The notes below the pieces were generated by a model. The model was given only the letters and a program-made list of their open reading frames with translations. It ran no database searches and was not told where the DNA came from. From an uncultured Cycloclasticus sp. (GTDB lineage Bacteria; Pseudomonadota; Gammaproteobacteria; Methylococcales; Cycloclasticaceae), in assembly GCA_913057515.1 (NCBI GenBank), contig CAJXOJ010000005.1:26744-90743 (forward strand): a DNA stretch of 64,000 nucleotides. The letters are read 5' to 3'. Made by a program: the position numbers and the translations under genes. Each line of letters begins with the position of its first letter. Within the stretch, counting starts at the first letter, position 1. Shown one piece after another: positions 32,431-44,197 of the stretch.

Positions 32431-33684
32431 ATGAATGAGTTTAGCCATCTATTTCTATTTCTTTTATCTGTCTCAACGGTATTAAGCCTTTGGCTCAATA
32501 GGCGTCAAATGTCGTATATCATGCACCATCGTGGCAAAGTACCCAATGATTTTAGCGAAAAAATTGATTTAACCGCCCACCAAAAAGCTGCTGATTACAC
32601 TATTGCTAAAACTAAATTAGCTAATTTAAGCGCCGTCATCGGTAGCACTATATTAGCCCTATTAACCTTAGGCGGTATTCTAAATATCATTGCCGATGCA
32701 TCCAACAGTTATATTGATAGCACCCTATGGGCTGGCGTCGCGTTAATGATGTTTGTTTTTATAGCCTCACATCTAATAGAGCTGCCGATCGATATTTATC
32801 AAACATTCAAAATAGAACAGCAGTTTGGCTTTAACCGCTCGAGTGTTAGCCAATTTGTTAAAGATCAATTTTTACAGCTCAGCTTAATGCTCGTCATTGG
32901 CATCCCTATTTTGTACGCCTTACTTTGGGTCATGGGTGAGATGGGCGATTACTGGTGGCTGTATGCTTGGTTGCTAACCGTTAGCTTTACTTTTTTAATG
33001 ACCTGGTTAGTACCGACGTTTATTGCACCCTTATTTAACAAATTCACCCCGCTTGAAGATGAACAACTAGCATCACGCATCACTCAATTATTTGAACGTT
33101 GCGGCTTTAACAGCAAAGGGATTTATGTCATGGATGGCTCACGTCGTTCTGGACATGGCAACGCGTACTTCACCGGCATCGGTAATAATAAACGCATCGT
33201 TTTTTATGACACACTAATTGAGTCGCTTAACACAGATGAAATTGAAGCCGTGCTTGCCCATGAATTAGGTCATTTTAAATGCAAACACATTACAAAACAG
33301 ATGATTGTTTCAACCGTCACCACGCTGATGGGCTTTGCCCTTTTAGGTTGGCTTAAACAGCAGCCTTGGTTTTTTGATGGGCTCGGTGTCAACCAAGTAA
33401 ATAATGCGGTCGCCCTACTACTATTTATTTTGGTGTTACCTATTTTCACCACCTTCCTACAACCCATTAGTAGTTACTTCCAACGCAAGTTTGAGTTTGA
33501 AGCCGATACCTTCGCCAGCACGATGGCTAAACCAGAATATTTAATTCAAGCACTGGTCAAACTGTACCGTGAAAATGCAAGCACACTCACACCCGATCCA
33601 CTCTACTCAAGCTTTCACCATAGCCACCCACCAGCAGGCATTAGAATTAATCACTTGAAAAAGTTAGCTGCTGCAACACCTTAA
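32431..33684 (+). CDS. M48 family (Ste24-like) zinc metallopeptidase
   Basis: HELGHFKCKH HExxH motif, multi-TM, FEADTFASTMAKPEYLIQALVKL. Confidence 0.93.
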   Translation: MNEFSHLFLFLLSVSTVLSLWLNRRQMSYIMHHRGKVPNDFSEKIDLTAHQKAADYTIAKTKLANLSAVIGSTILALLTLGGILNIIADASNSYIDSTLWAGVALMMFVFIASHLIELPIDIYQTFKIEQQFGFNRSSVSQFVKDQFLQLSLMLVIGIPILYALLWVMGEMGDYWWLYAWLLTVSFTFLMTWLVPTFIAPLFNKFTPLEDEQLASRITQLFERCGFNSKGIYVMDGSRRSGHGNAYFTGIGNNKRIVFYDTLIESLNTDEIEAVLAHELGHFKCKHITKQMIVSTVTTLMGFALLGWLKQQPWFFDGLGVNQVNNAVALLLFILVLPIFTTFLQPISSYFQRKFEFEADTFASTMAKPEYLIQALVKLYRENASTLTPDPLYSSFHHSHPPAGIRINHLKKLAAATP

Positions 33685-33784
33685 TTTTGAAGCATCGTAT
33701 GAAAAAACTCTTAAGTTTGGCTTTATTGACCTTAATTAAAGCCAAGCTTGAGCACTCCCCAGAGGTTTCAATTAGTCATATGGC

Positions 33785-34717
33785 CTGCTTATCATAAACA
33801 AACAGTCACACTCGGCTAAGCAGCAAAACCAAGCAGTTATTAAAGGTCGTATCGTTGCACACTTAGGCAAAGCCTTGATCGTTGAAGCTGAGGACGGAAT
33901 CACCGCGCGCTGCAAAAAGCGCACTCAACTACAACAACCTGCTGTTGGTGATAACGTCGAGTGGATAAAAACTGAAGAAGGCGCTGGCCGCGTAGAAAAG
34001 GTATTAGAACGAAGGTCTTTACTTTCCAGGCCCGCTAAAAATGGCCAAACCAGACCGGTTGCCGCAAATTTAGATCAAATTGTAGCTATTCTAGCGGTCA
34101 AACCGACAATCGACCCTTTATTACTTGACCAATACCTCATTGTTAGTGAATTCCAAGATATTAAGCCCCTTATCGTCTTAAACAAAGTAGACCTTTTAGA
34201 TGAACAATCGCGACTACAGGTGGACGAACTCATCATGCTCTATAGACGTTTGAGCTACGAAGTGATCGAAGTCAGCGCCGCAAAAAAAACCGGGTTGGAT
34301 ATGTTAAGGGAACGATTAAAAGATAAAACCAGCATTCTTGTCGGTCAATCTGGTGTTGGCAAATCAACCATTACCAATGCCCTACTGCCCGATTTAGACA
34401 TTCAAACAAAAGCACTCTCAACTGCCTCTGGCTTAGGTAAACATACCACCACTTCATCTACCTTATATAAACTACCCGAGGGCGGCGACATTATTGATAG
34501 CCCAGGGGTTAATATATTTGGCCTAGCGCATATCACTGAACAGAATTTAGCCTATGGTTACCGTGAAATAAAACAACTCGCTGACCAATGCAAATATTCT
34601 AACTGCTTGCATTTAAAAGAACCTAAGTGCGCCGTTAAAGATGGCGTGGATAATGGCAGCATTTCAAAACAACGTTATTTAAGGTATTTAAAACTACGAG
34701 ACAAGCTGGCTTACTAA
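33785..34717 (+). CDS. rsgA: Ribosome small-subunit-dependent GTPase RsgA (start uncertain: TTG 33875 in ORF track; frame open upstream from 33776)
   Basis: Circularly permuted GTPase (LNKVDLLDEQ; VGQSGVGKSTITNALLPD; DSPGVNIFGL) and zinc-knuckle; upstream in-frame QAVIKGRIVAHLGKALIVEAEDG looks like OB-fold sequence. Confidence 0.9.
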   Translation: MLIINKQSHSAKQQNQAVIKGRIVAHLGKALIVEAEDGITARCKKRTQLQQPAVGDNVEWIKTEEGAGRVEKVLERRSLLSRPAKNGQTRPVAANLDQIVAILAVKPTIDPLLLDQYLIVSEFQDIKPLIVLNKVDLLDEQSRLQVDELIMLYRRLSYEVIEVSAAKKTGLDMLRERLKDKTSILVGQSGVGKSTITNALLPDLDIQTKALSTASGLGKHTTTSSTLYKLPEGGDIIDSPGVNIFGLAHITEQNLAYGYREIKQLADQCKYSNCLHLKEPKCAVKDGVDNGSISKQRYLRYLKLRDKLAY

Positions 34718-35058
34718 CCCGGCGGCCATTGCATCGTTCGACCACCTAATACATGTAGGTGGATATGGTAAACCTCCTGTCCTGCATCTTGCTTACAATT
34801 AAACACTGTTCGATAACCCGATTCAGCTATGCCTTCTATTTCAGCTACTTTTTTAGCTGCTTGCATTATCTCGCCCATTAGCAAGGTATCATCATCGGTC
34901 ATATCAGCCAGTGTTGGTATATGCTTTTTGGGAATCACCAAGATATGTGTCGGCGCTCGCGGGTTAATATCCCTAAAAGCTAAAACAGAATCCGTCTCAT
35001 AAACAATATCGGGGGTTATTTCACCCGCCACCATTTTGCAAAACAAACAGTCACTCAT
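34714..35058 (-). CDS. hinT: HIT family nucleotide hydrolase/HinT-like
   Basis: Histidine triad QEVYHIHLHVLGG. Confidence 0.95.
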   Translation of the reverse strand: MSDCLFCKMVAGEITPDIVYETDSVLAFRDINPRAPTHILVIPKKHIPTLADMTDDDTLLMGEIMQAAKKVAEIEGIAESGYRTVFNCKQDAGQEVYHIHLHVLGGRTMQWPPG

Positions 35059-35069
35059 CCTTAACTCCT

Positions 35070-35666
35070 TTACACTTCGCTGCGGCCACTAAACGCATGA
35101 GATAGCGTTCCACTATCAATATATTCCAGCTCACCGCCAAACGGTACGCCATGCGCTATCCGTGTTGCTTTAACATTATTTTTCTTAGCCATCTCACTGA
35201 TATAGTGTGCGGTTGCTTCACCTTCAACAGTGGGGTTTGTTGCTAAAATAATTTCCTTAATCTTACCTAATTTTAACCTGTCGGTTAGTTTATCCAGGCC
35301 AATTTCAGACGGCCCTAAGCCATCTAATGGCGACAAACGGCCATTCAATACGAAGTACAAGCCTTTAAATGAGGTCGCACCCTCTATCGCCATCACATCA
35401 GCAGGTGTTTCCACTATACATAAGATGTGCTGCTCTCGGCGTTCATCAGAACACAAACCACAGATATCAGACGAGGTGAGCGTTTGACAAGTGGCACAAT
35501 GTCCAATTTTATCGACCGCATCAGCAAGGCTTTGCGCTAATTGAAATGCCCCTTGACGGTCACGTTCTAATAAATGGAACGCCATACGTTGCGCTGACTT
35601 TTGACCAACACCCGGCAAACAGCGCAACGCTTGCATAAGATCATTAAGTACTGGTTCTGCTGACAT
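35070..35666 (-). CDS. recR: Recombination protein RecR
   Basis: [20 protein letters not shown], zinc finger [16 protein letters not shown], Toprim domain. Confidence 0.98.
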   Translation of the reverse strand: MSAEPVLNDLMQALRCLPGVGQKSAQRMAFHLLERDRQGAFQLAQSLADAVDKIGHCATCQTLTSSDICGLCSDERREQHILCIVETPADVMAIEGATSFKGLYFVLNGRLSPLDGLGPSEIGLDKLTDRLKLGKIKEIILATNPTVEGEATAHYISEMAKKNNVKATRIAHGVPFGGELEYIDSGTLSHAFSGRSEV

Positions 35667-35668
35667 GG

Positions 35669-35995
35669 TTAAAAAGGTAATTTAAAACCGGGTGGCAATG
35701 ACATACCCGCCGTCATTCCCGACATACTTTCTTTATTTTCATTTTCTACCTTACGAACAGCATCATTAATAGCAGACACAATCAAGTCTTCAAGCATTTC
35801 TTGGTCATTATCGGCTATTAAGCTGGGATCAATCGATAAGCGCTTAGCTTCATGTTTACCGGTTAAGACGACCTTTACTAGCCCGGCGCCCGACTCACCT
35901 GTTACTTCAAGCTCTGCCAATTTTTGCTGCGCTTCTTGCATTTTTTCCTGCATTTTTTGCGCTTGCTGCATCAAATCACCTAATTGATTTTTCAT
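35669..35995 (-). CDS. ybaB: YbaB/EbfC family nucleoid-associated protein
   Basis: 108 aa; [23 protein letters not shown], between dnaX and recR. Confidence 0.95.
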   Translation of the reverse strand: MKNQLGDLMQQAQKMQEKMQEAQQKLAELEVTGESGAGLVKVVLTGKHEAKRLSIDPSLIADNDQEMLEDLIVSAINDAVRKVENENKESMSGMTAGMSLPPGFKLPF

Positions 35996-36018
35996 TATCT
36001 CTCCGTACTGTACTGTCG

Positions 36019-37752
36019 TTAATCTATTGGTTTAATTGAACCTTCAATGATCTTAGCATCAAACAGCTCTATTATTTGTTTGACTGCTGGGCTCTCTCTT
36101 ACTTCTTGCTCTGCTTTACGTTGTCTATCGGCTACTTTTTCATTGGCGATACTGTTTGGCGTTTCAATATTCTTCGCACCTTGGGTTAATTTAAGCTGTA
36201 ACTTTCGACCATAGTGCGCTGTTAATGCCTGCTCCAAATTCAACTCTGATTTTTTATTCAGTGAAATATGCCCATCCATTAGCAATAATTCACATTCATG
36301 CTCATCTACTCTAAGTAAGGTCGCATTATTGGCTAGCTGAAGCGTCATCGGGTCAAGCCCCAAGGTTGGCACCAGCTCATGCCAAGGAAGGTCTTGTTTA
36401 GGACTCGAAGCAACTTGAGTTTGCTCAATCGGCTTACTATCAATAGGCTTATCAACGGCTTGTTGCGTTGTAATTGGTGCCGTTTCTATGTTTTTAAGTG
36501 TTTTTTTTTCTGGGATAACCAGTTTGGGTGCTTTTTTAACCGGCTCTACCCCCTCACTTTCAGAGGTTTTCGCTGGTACCGCCAAAGCCTCAGGAGCAGC
36601 CACATTTGTCTTTGGCCCTGAAGTAACATCTTGGGCTTTCAGCGGCTGTTGAATACTGCGCTCATCACTAGCAGCACCTAATTGCACTGGTGCAAATGCT
36701 AACATTCGTAACATTAACATCTCAAACCCAACCTTTGGGGTAGGCGCTAATGGCAAATCTTTTTGCCCTAGCAATGCAATTTGATAATACAACTGAACGT
36801 CTTCTTTCGTTAGCTCTTGTGCCAGTTGCTTTAATGAATTGTCATCCGTTTCATTACCCACTATTTGGCACACCGCAATTTGGTGCAAATAGTTCAATAA
36901 CGACTGCAAAACCTCCGCGTAATCAGGCGCAAACTCATCTAACTGTTGAATGCTGGCTAATACCGCCGAGCCTTGCCTTGTGAACAATGCATTTAACAAC
37001 TCAAACACTGGCTCACGAGCAACACTGCCGAGCATATCAATCACATCGCTCTCAAGCAGGCCGCCATTACCATGCACAATCGCTTGATCTAACAAACTTA
37101 AGCCATCACGCATGCTGCCATCGGCTGCACGTGCTAATAGCTCGGTCGCTTGTGGCTGATACTCAATGCCATCACTGTCTAAGATGAGTTTAAACTGCCC
37201 TTCAATTTGAGCGGGCAATAAACGTTTAAGGTTAAACTGCAAGCAACGCGACAAAACTGTCACTGGCATTTTTTGTGGATCGGTGGTTGCTAGTAAAAAC
37301 TTCACATGTGCGGGAGGCTCTTCCAAGGTTTTCAGCAGCGCGTTAAAGCTACTTTTGGAAAACATATGAACTTCATCTATTAGGTAAACTTTATATTTAC
37401 CACGGCTTGGTGAATACTGCACATTCTCAAGCAGATCTCGTGTGTCATCAACACCTGTTCTTGAAGCGGCATCCACCTCAATTAAATCGGGGTATCGACC
37501 TTGGTCCACCTCTAGGCAAGTATCACAGTTCCCACAAGGTTCAGCGTTAACGACATTCGGGCAATTTAGCGCCTTAGCTAGCACCCTCGCTATGGTTGTT
37601 TTACCTACTCCACGTGTACCGGTAAACAAATAAGCATGGTGCAAGCGGTCATGTTCTAGGCCATTAATTAATGCACGCACAATGTGCTCTTGCCCAACGA
37701 CTTGAGCAAAATTTAACGGGCGCCATTTTCTTGCGAAGACTTTATAACTCAT
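36019..37752 (-). CDS. dnaX: DNA polymerase III subunit tau (and probable gamma)
   Basis: [48 protein letters not shown]; start trimmed to 37752 (tau = 577 aa). Confidence 0.97.
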   Translation of the reverse strand: MSYKVFARKWRPLNFAQVVGQEHIVRALINGLEHDRLHHAYLFTGTRGVGKTTIARVLAKALNCPNVVNAEPCGNCDTCLEVDQGRYPDLIEVDAASRTGVDDTRDLLENVQYSPSRGKYKVYLIDEVHMFSKSSFNALLKTLEEPPAHVKFLLATTDPQKMPVTVLSRCLQFNLKRLLPAQIEGQFKLILDSDGIEYQPQATELLARAADGSMRDGLSLLDQAIVHGNGGLLESDVIDMLGSVAREPVFELLNALFTRQGSAVLASIQQLDEFAPDYAEVLQSLLNYLHQIAVCQIVGNETDDNSLKQLAQELTKEDVQLYYQIALLGQKDLPLAPTPKVGFEMLMLRMLAFAPVQLGAASDERSIQQPLKAQDVTSGPKTNVAAPEALAVPAKTSESEGVEPVKKAPKLVIPEKKTLKNIETAPITTQQAVDKPIDSKPIEQTQVASSPKQDLPWHELVPTLGLDPMTLQLANNATLLRVDEHECELLLMDGHISLNKKSELNLEQALTAHYGRKLQLKLTQGAKNIETPNSIANEKVADRQRKAEQEVRESPAVKQIIELFDAKIIEGSIKPID

Positions 37753-37832
37753 AAGCTTTATAGGGTAACAAAGGCAGTGACCTTGTGCGAATTTATAGTC
37801 ATGTAGATTAACAAAAACTCGACTAAAGAATG

Positions 37833-37947
37833 GGTGGTAACTCATGCCAGCCACACCCCGGCACACGATTCGATCGCTGCCGTTGCTCCCTTCCGGGCCT
37901 GGCGGGGTTCACGACTTCACGTTGCGAGGGGACCGACATAAGTCACC
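37833..37947 (-). ncRNA. ffs: Signal recognition particle RNA (4.5S, small bacterial type)
   Basis: Minus strand GGTCCCCTCGCAACG...CCAGGCCCGGAAGGGAGCAACGGCAG...GTGTGCCGGGGTGTGGCTGGCATGAG matches the E. coli 4.5S core; upstream of dnaX as is common. Confidence 0.93.
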
Positions 37948-38193
37948 ATTGTTCGTTGGTGTAAATCAGGATGAGGATTGTCCATCATTGTGTTCCATCA
38001 ATCAAGAAAAGTGGATGAAGTTTTAGCTATTTTTTAGCTCAACAGCCCATTTTCTCAATTTTACATGACTTATGCTGAGCCTTTTATTTCATTCCCCAGC
38101 TAATACTAACGAACAGAAACATCACTTCATCTAAGGTTTGGGGTTAACTACAGGCTAGATAGCAAGCCAATTAAATACCCCCAAAAAAGCCAT

Positions 38194-38733
38194 TTAGTGC
38201 CTTACTGGTCGTTTAGCCAATTTTCTTTGTAACGTCCGTCGATGCATATTAAGTTGCCTAGCCGCCTCAGAAACATTACCGTTACACTCTAACAAAACCT
38301 TTTGCATATGCTCCCACTCCAGACGTTTCACAGATAAAGGTTTATCGGAAACTTTAACAGCTGTATCAGCGCTTTGTTGTGTAAACGCAGCTAAAATTTC
38401 ATCCGCATTCGCTGGTTTAGTAATGTATTGAATAGCGCCTAGCTTGACAGCCTCCACAGCCGTTGCAATGCTAGCATAACCAGTCAACATGATAATCTTT
38501 GTGCTCTCATCCTTTTCCTTAAGGCGCTTAATTAAATGTAAGCCTGAGCTTCTTTCAAGTCGCAAGTCGACAACCGCCATATTTGGTTCAAAATCATCTA
38601 TTTTCTGAATGGCTTGTTCTTCGGAATGCGCTGACCGCACATCAAAACCTCTACGTATAAAAGCCTCGCCCAATACAGAGCAATAAACCTCATCATCATC
38701 AATAATGAGCATTTTTGTCTTATTATCATTCAT
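38194..38733 (-). CDS. regA: RegA/PrrA/ActR-type response regulator
   Basis: REC domain (LIIDDDEVYCSVL; VVDLRLERSSGL; ITKPANADEIL) and Fis-type HTH (GNVSEAARQLNMHRRTLQRKLAKRPV). Confidence 0.92.
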   Translation of the reverse strand: MNDNKTKMLIIDDDEVYCSVLGEAFIRRGFDVRSAHSEEQAIQKIDDFEPNMAVVDLRLERSSGLHLIKRLKEKDESTKIIMLTGYASIATAVEAVKLGAIQYITKPANADEILAAFTQQSADTAVKVSDKPLSVKRLEWEHMQKVLLECNGNVSEAARQLNMHRRTLQRKLAKRPVRH

Positions 38734-38748
38734 GCTAAGCCCAGCTCT

Positions 38749-40032
38749 CTAGGTTATCAAAGGAAGATGAATAGTCACACGTACACCTTTTATGGGTCGG
38801 TTTTCCCACTTAACATCGCCGCCTAACTGCTCTATGGTCGCTTTGGTGATATAAATCCCGATACCCAAGCCGTCACTGTTAGAACTCATCATTTGCTGAC
38901 CCAACTTAACAAGCTGCGCCTCCTCCATACCTTTACCTTCGTCCTCAATCAAAAGATGAATATTTTCGTTATCCCAATTAATCGTTAGGCGAACAAAGTT
39001 AGGCGAGACTTGCGCAGCATTATCTAAAATATTGATCAACGCCCGAGTTAGCGCAATATCTGAAATGAGCATAGGCGCTTTCCCTTCTCCACTCACCACG
39101 TCAATTAAATTTACATTTAAATTAGAAATACGCCACTGAGCAATCACTTTTTCAATATATTCAACCACAGACAATAATTGTCCAGCATCATACTTTTCAA
39201 CCGTCGTTGTTTCTGTAATGCCTGATAGCACCTGTTTGCAGCGTTTAATTTGCTCATTAATAATTGATAACATCTGGCTCGCCGGTTGGTTACCTTCTTG
39301 TTCAAGCGCTAACTTTAATTCATGAGCCAAAACACTCATGGTTCCAAGTGGTGTTCCCAACTCATGGGCTGCGCCTGTCGCTAACGTCCCTAAGGCCACT
39401 AGGCGTTCATCCCTAAACAAACGTTCTTGCATTGTCGACAATAGCTTATTTCGCTGCCGTAACGATTCTGCCATTCCTGCTACAAAGTAAGCCAGTAAAA
39501 AGGTAGATAATACAAACCCAACCCACATACCAATAATATGACTGGCAAAGCCCCCAATAGGCCTCATACCCATATCATGAGAACCCTGAACTAGAGGCTG
39601 ATAATAAAACACAAGCACCGTATAGGATAGCGACGTTAGTAACGCCATTAACCAAACATGTACTCGTGGTAGCAGGGTAGATGCAATACTCTGCGGAACT
39701 AGTAAAAACCAAGCAAAGGGGTTAGTCGCGCCACCGGTAAAATATAAAATAGCGGTCAGCGCGAACACATCAACAGCTAACTGTATAAAGAATCCAGTGT
39801 CTGTAATACTTGACGCTCGCTTTAATAAAAGCAGTGAAAATAAACTCCAAACTATTAAACTTATTAATATGAATGCTAAGGGCTTTATTGGTAACACCAA
39901 CTCAAGATGGTAAATAGCCACCATAATTGCAATTAATTGCCCGCTAATATTCAGAGCCCGCAGCGATAATAAACGCTTTAGGGTTTCATCCGGCATAGAG
40001 AAGGTGTCATTAGAAAGTGCTGTCATCATCAA
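38749..40032 (-). CDS. regB: RegB/PrrB-type redox sensor histidine kinase
   Basis: Six-TM N-terminus with GGATNPF heptapeptide (quinone-binding GGXXNPF), H-box AAHELGTPLGTMSVL, QIKRCKQVL cysteine, HATPase. Confidence 0.92.
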   Translation of the reverse strand: MMMTALSNDTFSMPDETLKRLLSLRALNISGQLIAIMVAIYHLELVLPIKPLAFILISLIVWSLFSLLLLKRASSITDTGFFIQLAVDVFALTAILYFTGGATNPFAWFLLVPQSIASTLLPRVHVWLMALLTSLSYTVLVFYYQPLVQGSHDMGMRPIGGFASHIIGMWVGFVLSTFLLAYFVAGMAESLRQRNKLLSTMQERLFRDERLVALGTLATGAAHELGTPLGTMSVLAHELKLALEQEGNQPASQMLSIINEQIKRCKQVLSGITETTTVEKYDAGQLLSVVEYIEKVIAQWRISNLNVNLIDVVSGEGKAPMLISDIALTRALINILDNAAQVSPNFVRLTINWDNENIHLLIEDEGKGMEEAQLVKLGQQMMSSNSDGLGIGIYITKATIEQLGGDVKWENRPIKGVRVTIHLPLIT

Positions 40033-40208
40033 TGTATAAAAATGAATATCCTTACTACTTTAACAGTATCCGATATTAACAAAAGTGTCTGCGTCAATTT
40101 GCCGCATTGCAAAAGCCTATATTTTTTATACTTTCCAATGGTTCAAGCTAGTAAATTCTTAATAACCTGCCATTATTAACACTTACTGACCTATATTTAT
40201 AAGACACT

Positions 40209-40664
40209 ATGACTCTTAATCAAAAAACAACACCCTACTCTATCAATGACCTAGCAGACTCAAAAGCTTTTGAAGAGCAAACGAAGGAGCTACTAAAATT
40301 TTGCACTCGTACGCATGCAAAGGCTGTTATGCTTTTTATTGCCTTTGACTCACATACGAATGAAATTAATGATCAACAACATGAGCTAGTTCTTGAAGCC
40401 ATTGCTAATAGATTGCTTGCCAAGGCGCGAGACTCTGATGTTTATGCTTATTTAGGCGAAATGAATTTCGCCAGCCTGACAGTAGAAACCAGTCAAGAAC
40501 ATGTTTCCATTCTCGTTGAAAAACTCAATAATGAATTAGCTGAACCTATCGAGCTATTAGACGGATCAGTGATAAAGCTAAGTTCGAAGATTGGTATCGC
40601 AGAGTTTCCAGAGCAAGGTGACAGTTACGAACGGCTCATTAATATTTCAAGTAAAGGACTCTAA
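40209..40664 (+). CDS. Degenerate GGDEF-like domain protein
   Basis: 151 aa; GGDEF-fold pattern (LEAIANRLLAKARDSDVYAYLGEMNFASLTVE...SSKIGIAEFPEQGDSYERLINIS) with YLGEMNF in place of RxGGDEF. Confidence 0.6.
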   Translation: MTLNQKTTPYSINDLADSKAFEEQTKELLKFCTRTHAKAVMLFIAFDSHTNEINDQQHELVLEAIANRLLAKARDSDVYAYLGEMNFASLTVETSQEHVSILVEKLNNELAEPIELLDGSVIKLSSKIGIAEFPEQGDSYERLINISSKGL

Positions 40665-40693
40665 CTTAACGTTGAGGGCAACTTTCATCAAGC

Positions 40694-40730
40694 AAAAAAA
40701 CCTGATACCTATTAGCTAGGCATCAGGTTT
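40694..40730 (-). terminator. Intrinsic terminator between icd and the GGDEF-like gene
   Basis: AACCTGATACCT attagct AGGCATCAGGTT hairpin; T7 on the minus strand. Confidence 0.78.
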
Positions 40731-40752
40731 AATTTAATCACTTTCGACTGAC

Positions 40753-42999
<2,247 letters not shown>

Positions 43000-43353
43000 T
43001 CAGTAAGATAAATTTAATGTTCGATGATTATACGATACTTTGCCACACTTCTTCGCCATAACCGCATTAAAAACGCACTAGAAACCAGCAAAAAACATCT
43101 TCAACCATTTAGTTTTAGCCTAGACATCAGCAAGGAGTGTCTTTACTCCTAATCGGTAGCGTTAATGCACTTTCTTTTCTAATTATATTGAAGCTTTAAA
43201 ATTTTAGTGCGAGTGTAGTCTCATGTAGCTGCAAGCTGACAATGCTTAATTAATATGAAAGGACGACAGGGTTATAAATACTTAGCGCGCTCTTAAATAC
43301 TTGGTTTTACACTGCTTATCTTAATGAGAGTGATAGTACGGAAGCTGAAAACA

Positions 43354-43427
43354 TGGAGGCTGAGAGCGGAATCGAACCGCTGTACACGGCTTTGCAGGCC
43401 GCTGCATAACCACTCTGCCACTCAGCC
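43354..43427 (-). tRNA. tRNA-Cys (GCA), CCA encoded
   Basis: Minus strand GGCTGAGTGGCAGAGTGGTTATGCAGCGGCCTGCAAAGCCGTGTACAGCGGTTCGATTCCGCTCTCAGCCTCCA; anticodon GCA. Confidence 0.95.
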
Positions 43428-43475
43428 AGAGAGGACTTTATTGATAAAACCGTGGTGGCATCACGGCTTAAAATT

Positions 43476-43550
43476 TGGAGCGGGAAACGAGATTCGAACT
43501 CGCGACCCCAACCTTGGCAAGGTTGTGCTCTACCACTGAGCTATTCCCGC
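43476..43550 (-). tRNA. tRNA-Gly (GCC), CCA encoded
   Basis: Minus strand GCGGGAATAGCTCAGTGGTAGAGCACAACCTTGCCAAGGTTGGGGTCGCGAGTTCGAATCTCGTTTCCCGCTCCA; anticodon GCC. Confidence 0.96.
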
Positions 43551-43604
43551 TTTGAGGCCGTGTATTCTATATATCGTAGCCAAACTGTCAAGTTAGAATG
43601 CCTA

Positions 43605-44159
43605 CTATTTTTTAAATTCGGGTAATGCGAGTTGAATATAGTGCCACATTGACCAAAGCGTTAAAACAGCCGCAACATAAATAGCCACTATGCCAATACC
43701 ACGAACAGGCACTCCATAAAGGTCTGCATTAAAAAGTAAGCAGACAATGGAGAACATTTGGAACCCTGTTTTATATTTACCGAGCTGCGACACTTTTACA
43801 ACCGAACGCTGCCCAATTTCCGCCATCCACTCACGTAAAGAGGCAATTGTTACCTCACGTCCAATTATAATTGCCACTGGTAAAGCAATATACACAGCGG
43901 GATCAGCCTGAACAATCAACACTAAAATTATAACCACCATTAGCTTATCTGCTACTGGATCAAGAAATGCACCAAATGCCGTCTGTAGGTTTAATTTCCT
44001 GGCTAAGAAGCCATCCACCCAATCGGTGAAGGATGCAATGACAAATATTATGGTACACCACATCCTTGAATCTTCAATCGGCCAATAAAAAACAATAATA
44101 ATAATTGGAATGCAGGCGATGCGAAGCAACGTTAGTATGGTTGGAATATTAAGAATCAT
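43605..44159 (-). CDS. pgsA: CDP-diacylglycerol--glycerol-3-phosphate 3-phosphatidyltransferase
   Basis: CDP-alcohol phosphotransferase motif DWVDGFLARKLNLQTAFGAFLDPVADKLMV. Confidence 0.97.
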   Translation of the reverse strand: MILNIPTILTLLRIACIPIIIIVFYWPIEDSRMWCTIIFVIASFTDWVDGFLARKLNLQTAFGAFLDPVADKLMVVIILVLIVQADPAVYIALPVAIIIGREVTIASLREWMAEIGQRSVVKVSQLGKYKTGFQMFSIVCLLFNADLYGVPVRGIGIVAIYVAAVLTLWSMWHYIQLALPEFKK

Positions 44160-44197
44160 TTAACTATAAAGTAAGCGTATACGAACATAATAACATT

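Noticed and set aside
36529-36540. GTT AAA AAA GCA (A6) in dnaX as the frameshift site
   Set aside because: Poor slippery heptamer in this frame (T AAA AAA G); the nearby A9 with A AAA AAA in frame and immediate stops is the better candidate.
37844-38026. 60-aa plus-strand ORF
   Set aside because: Antisense to the SRP RNA gene, whose sequence fully explains the conserved core.
43324-43539. 71-aa plus-strand ORF
   Set aside because: It is the antisense of the tRNA-Cys and tRNA-Gly genes; the reading frame is fortuitous.
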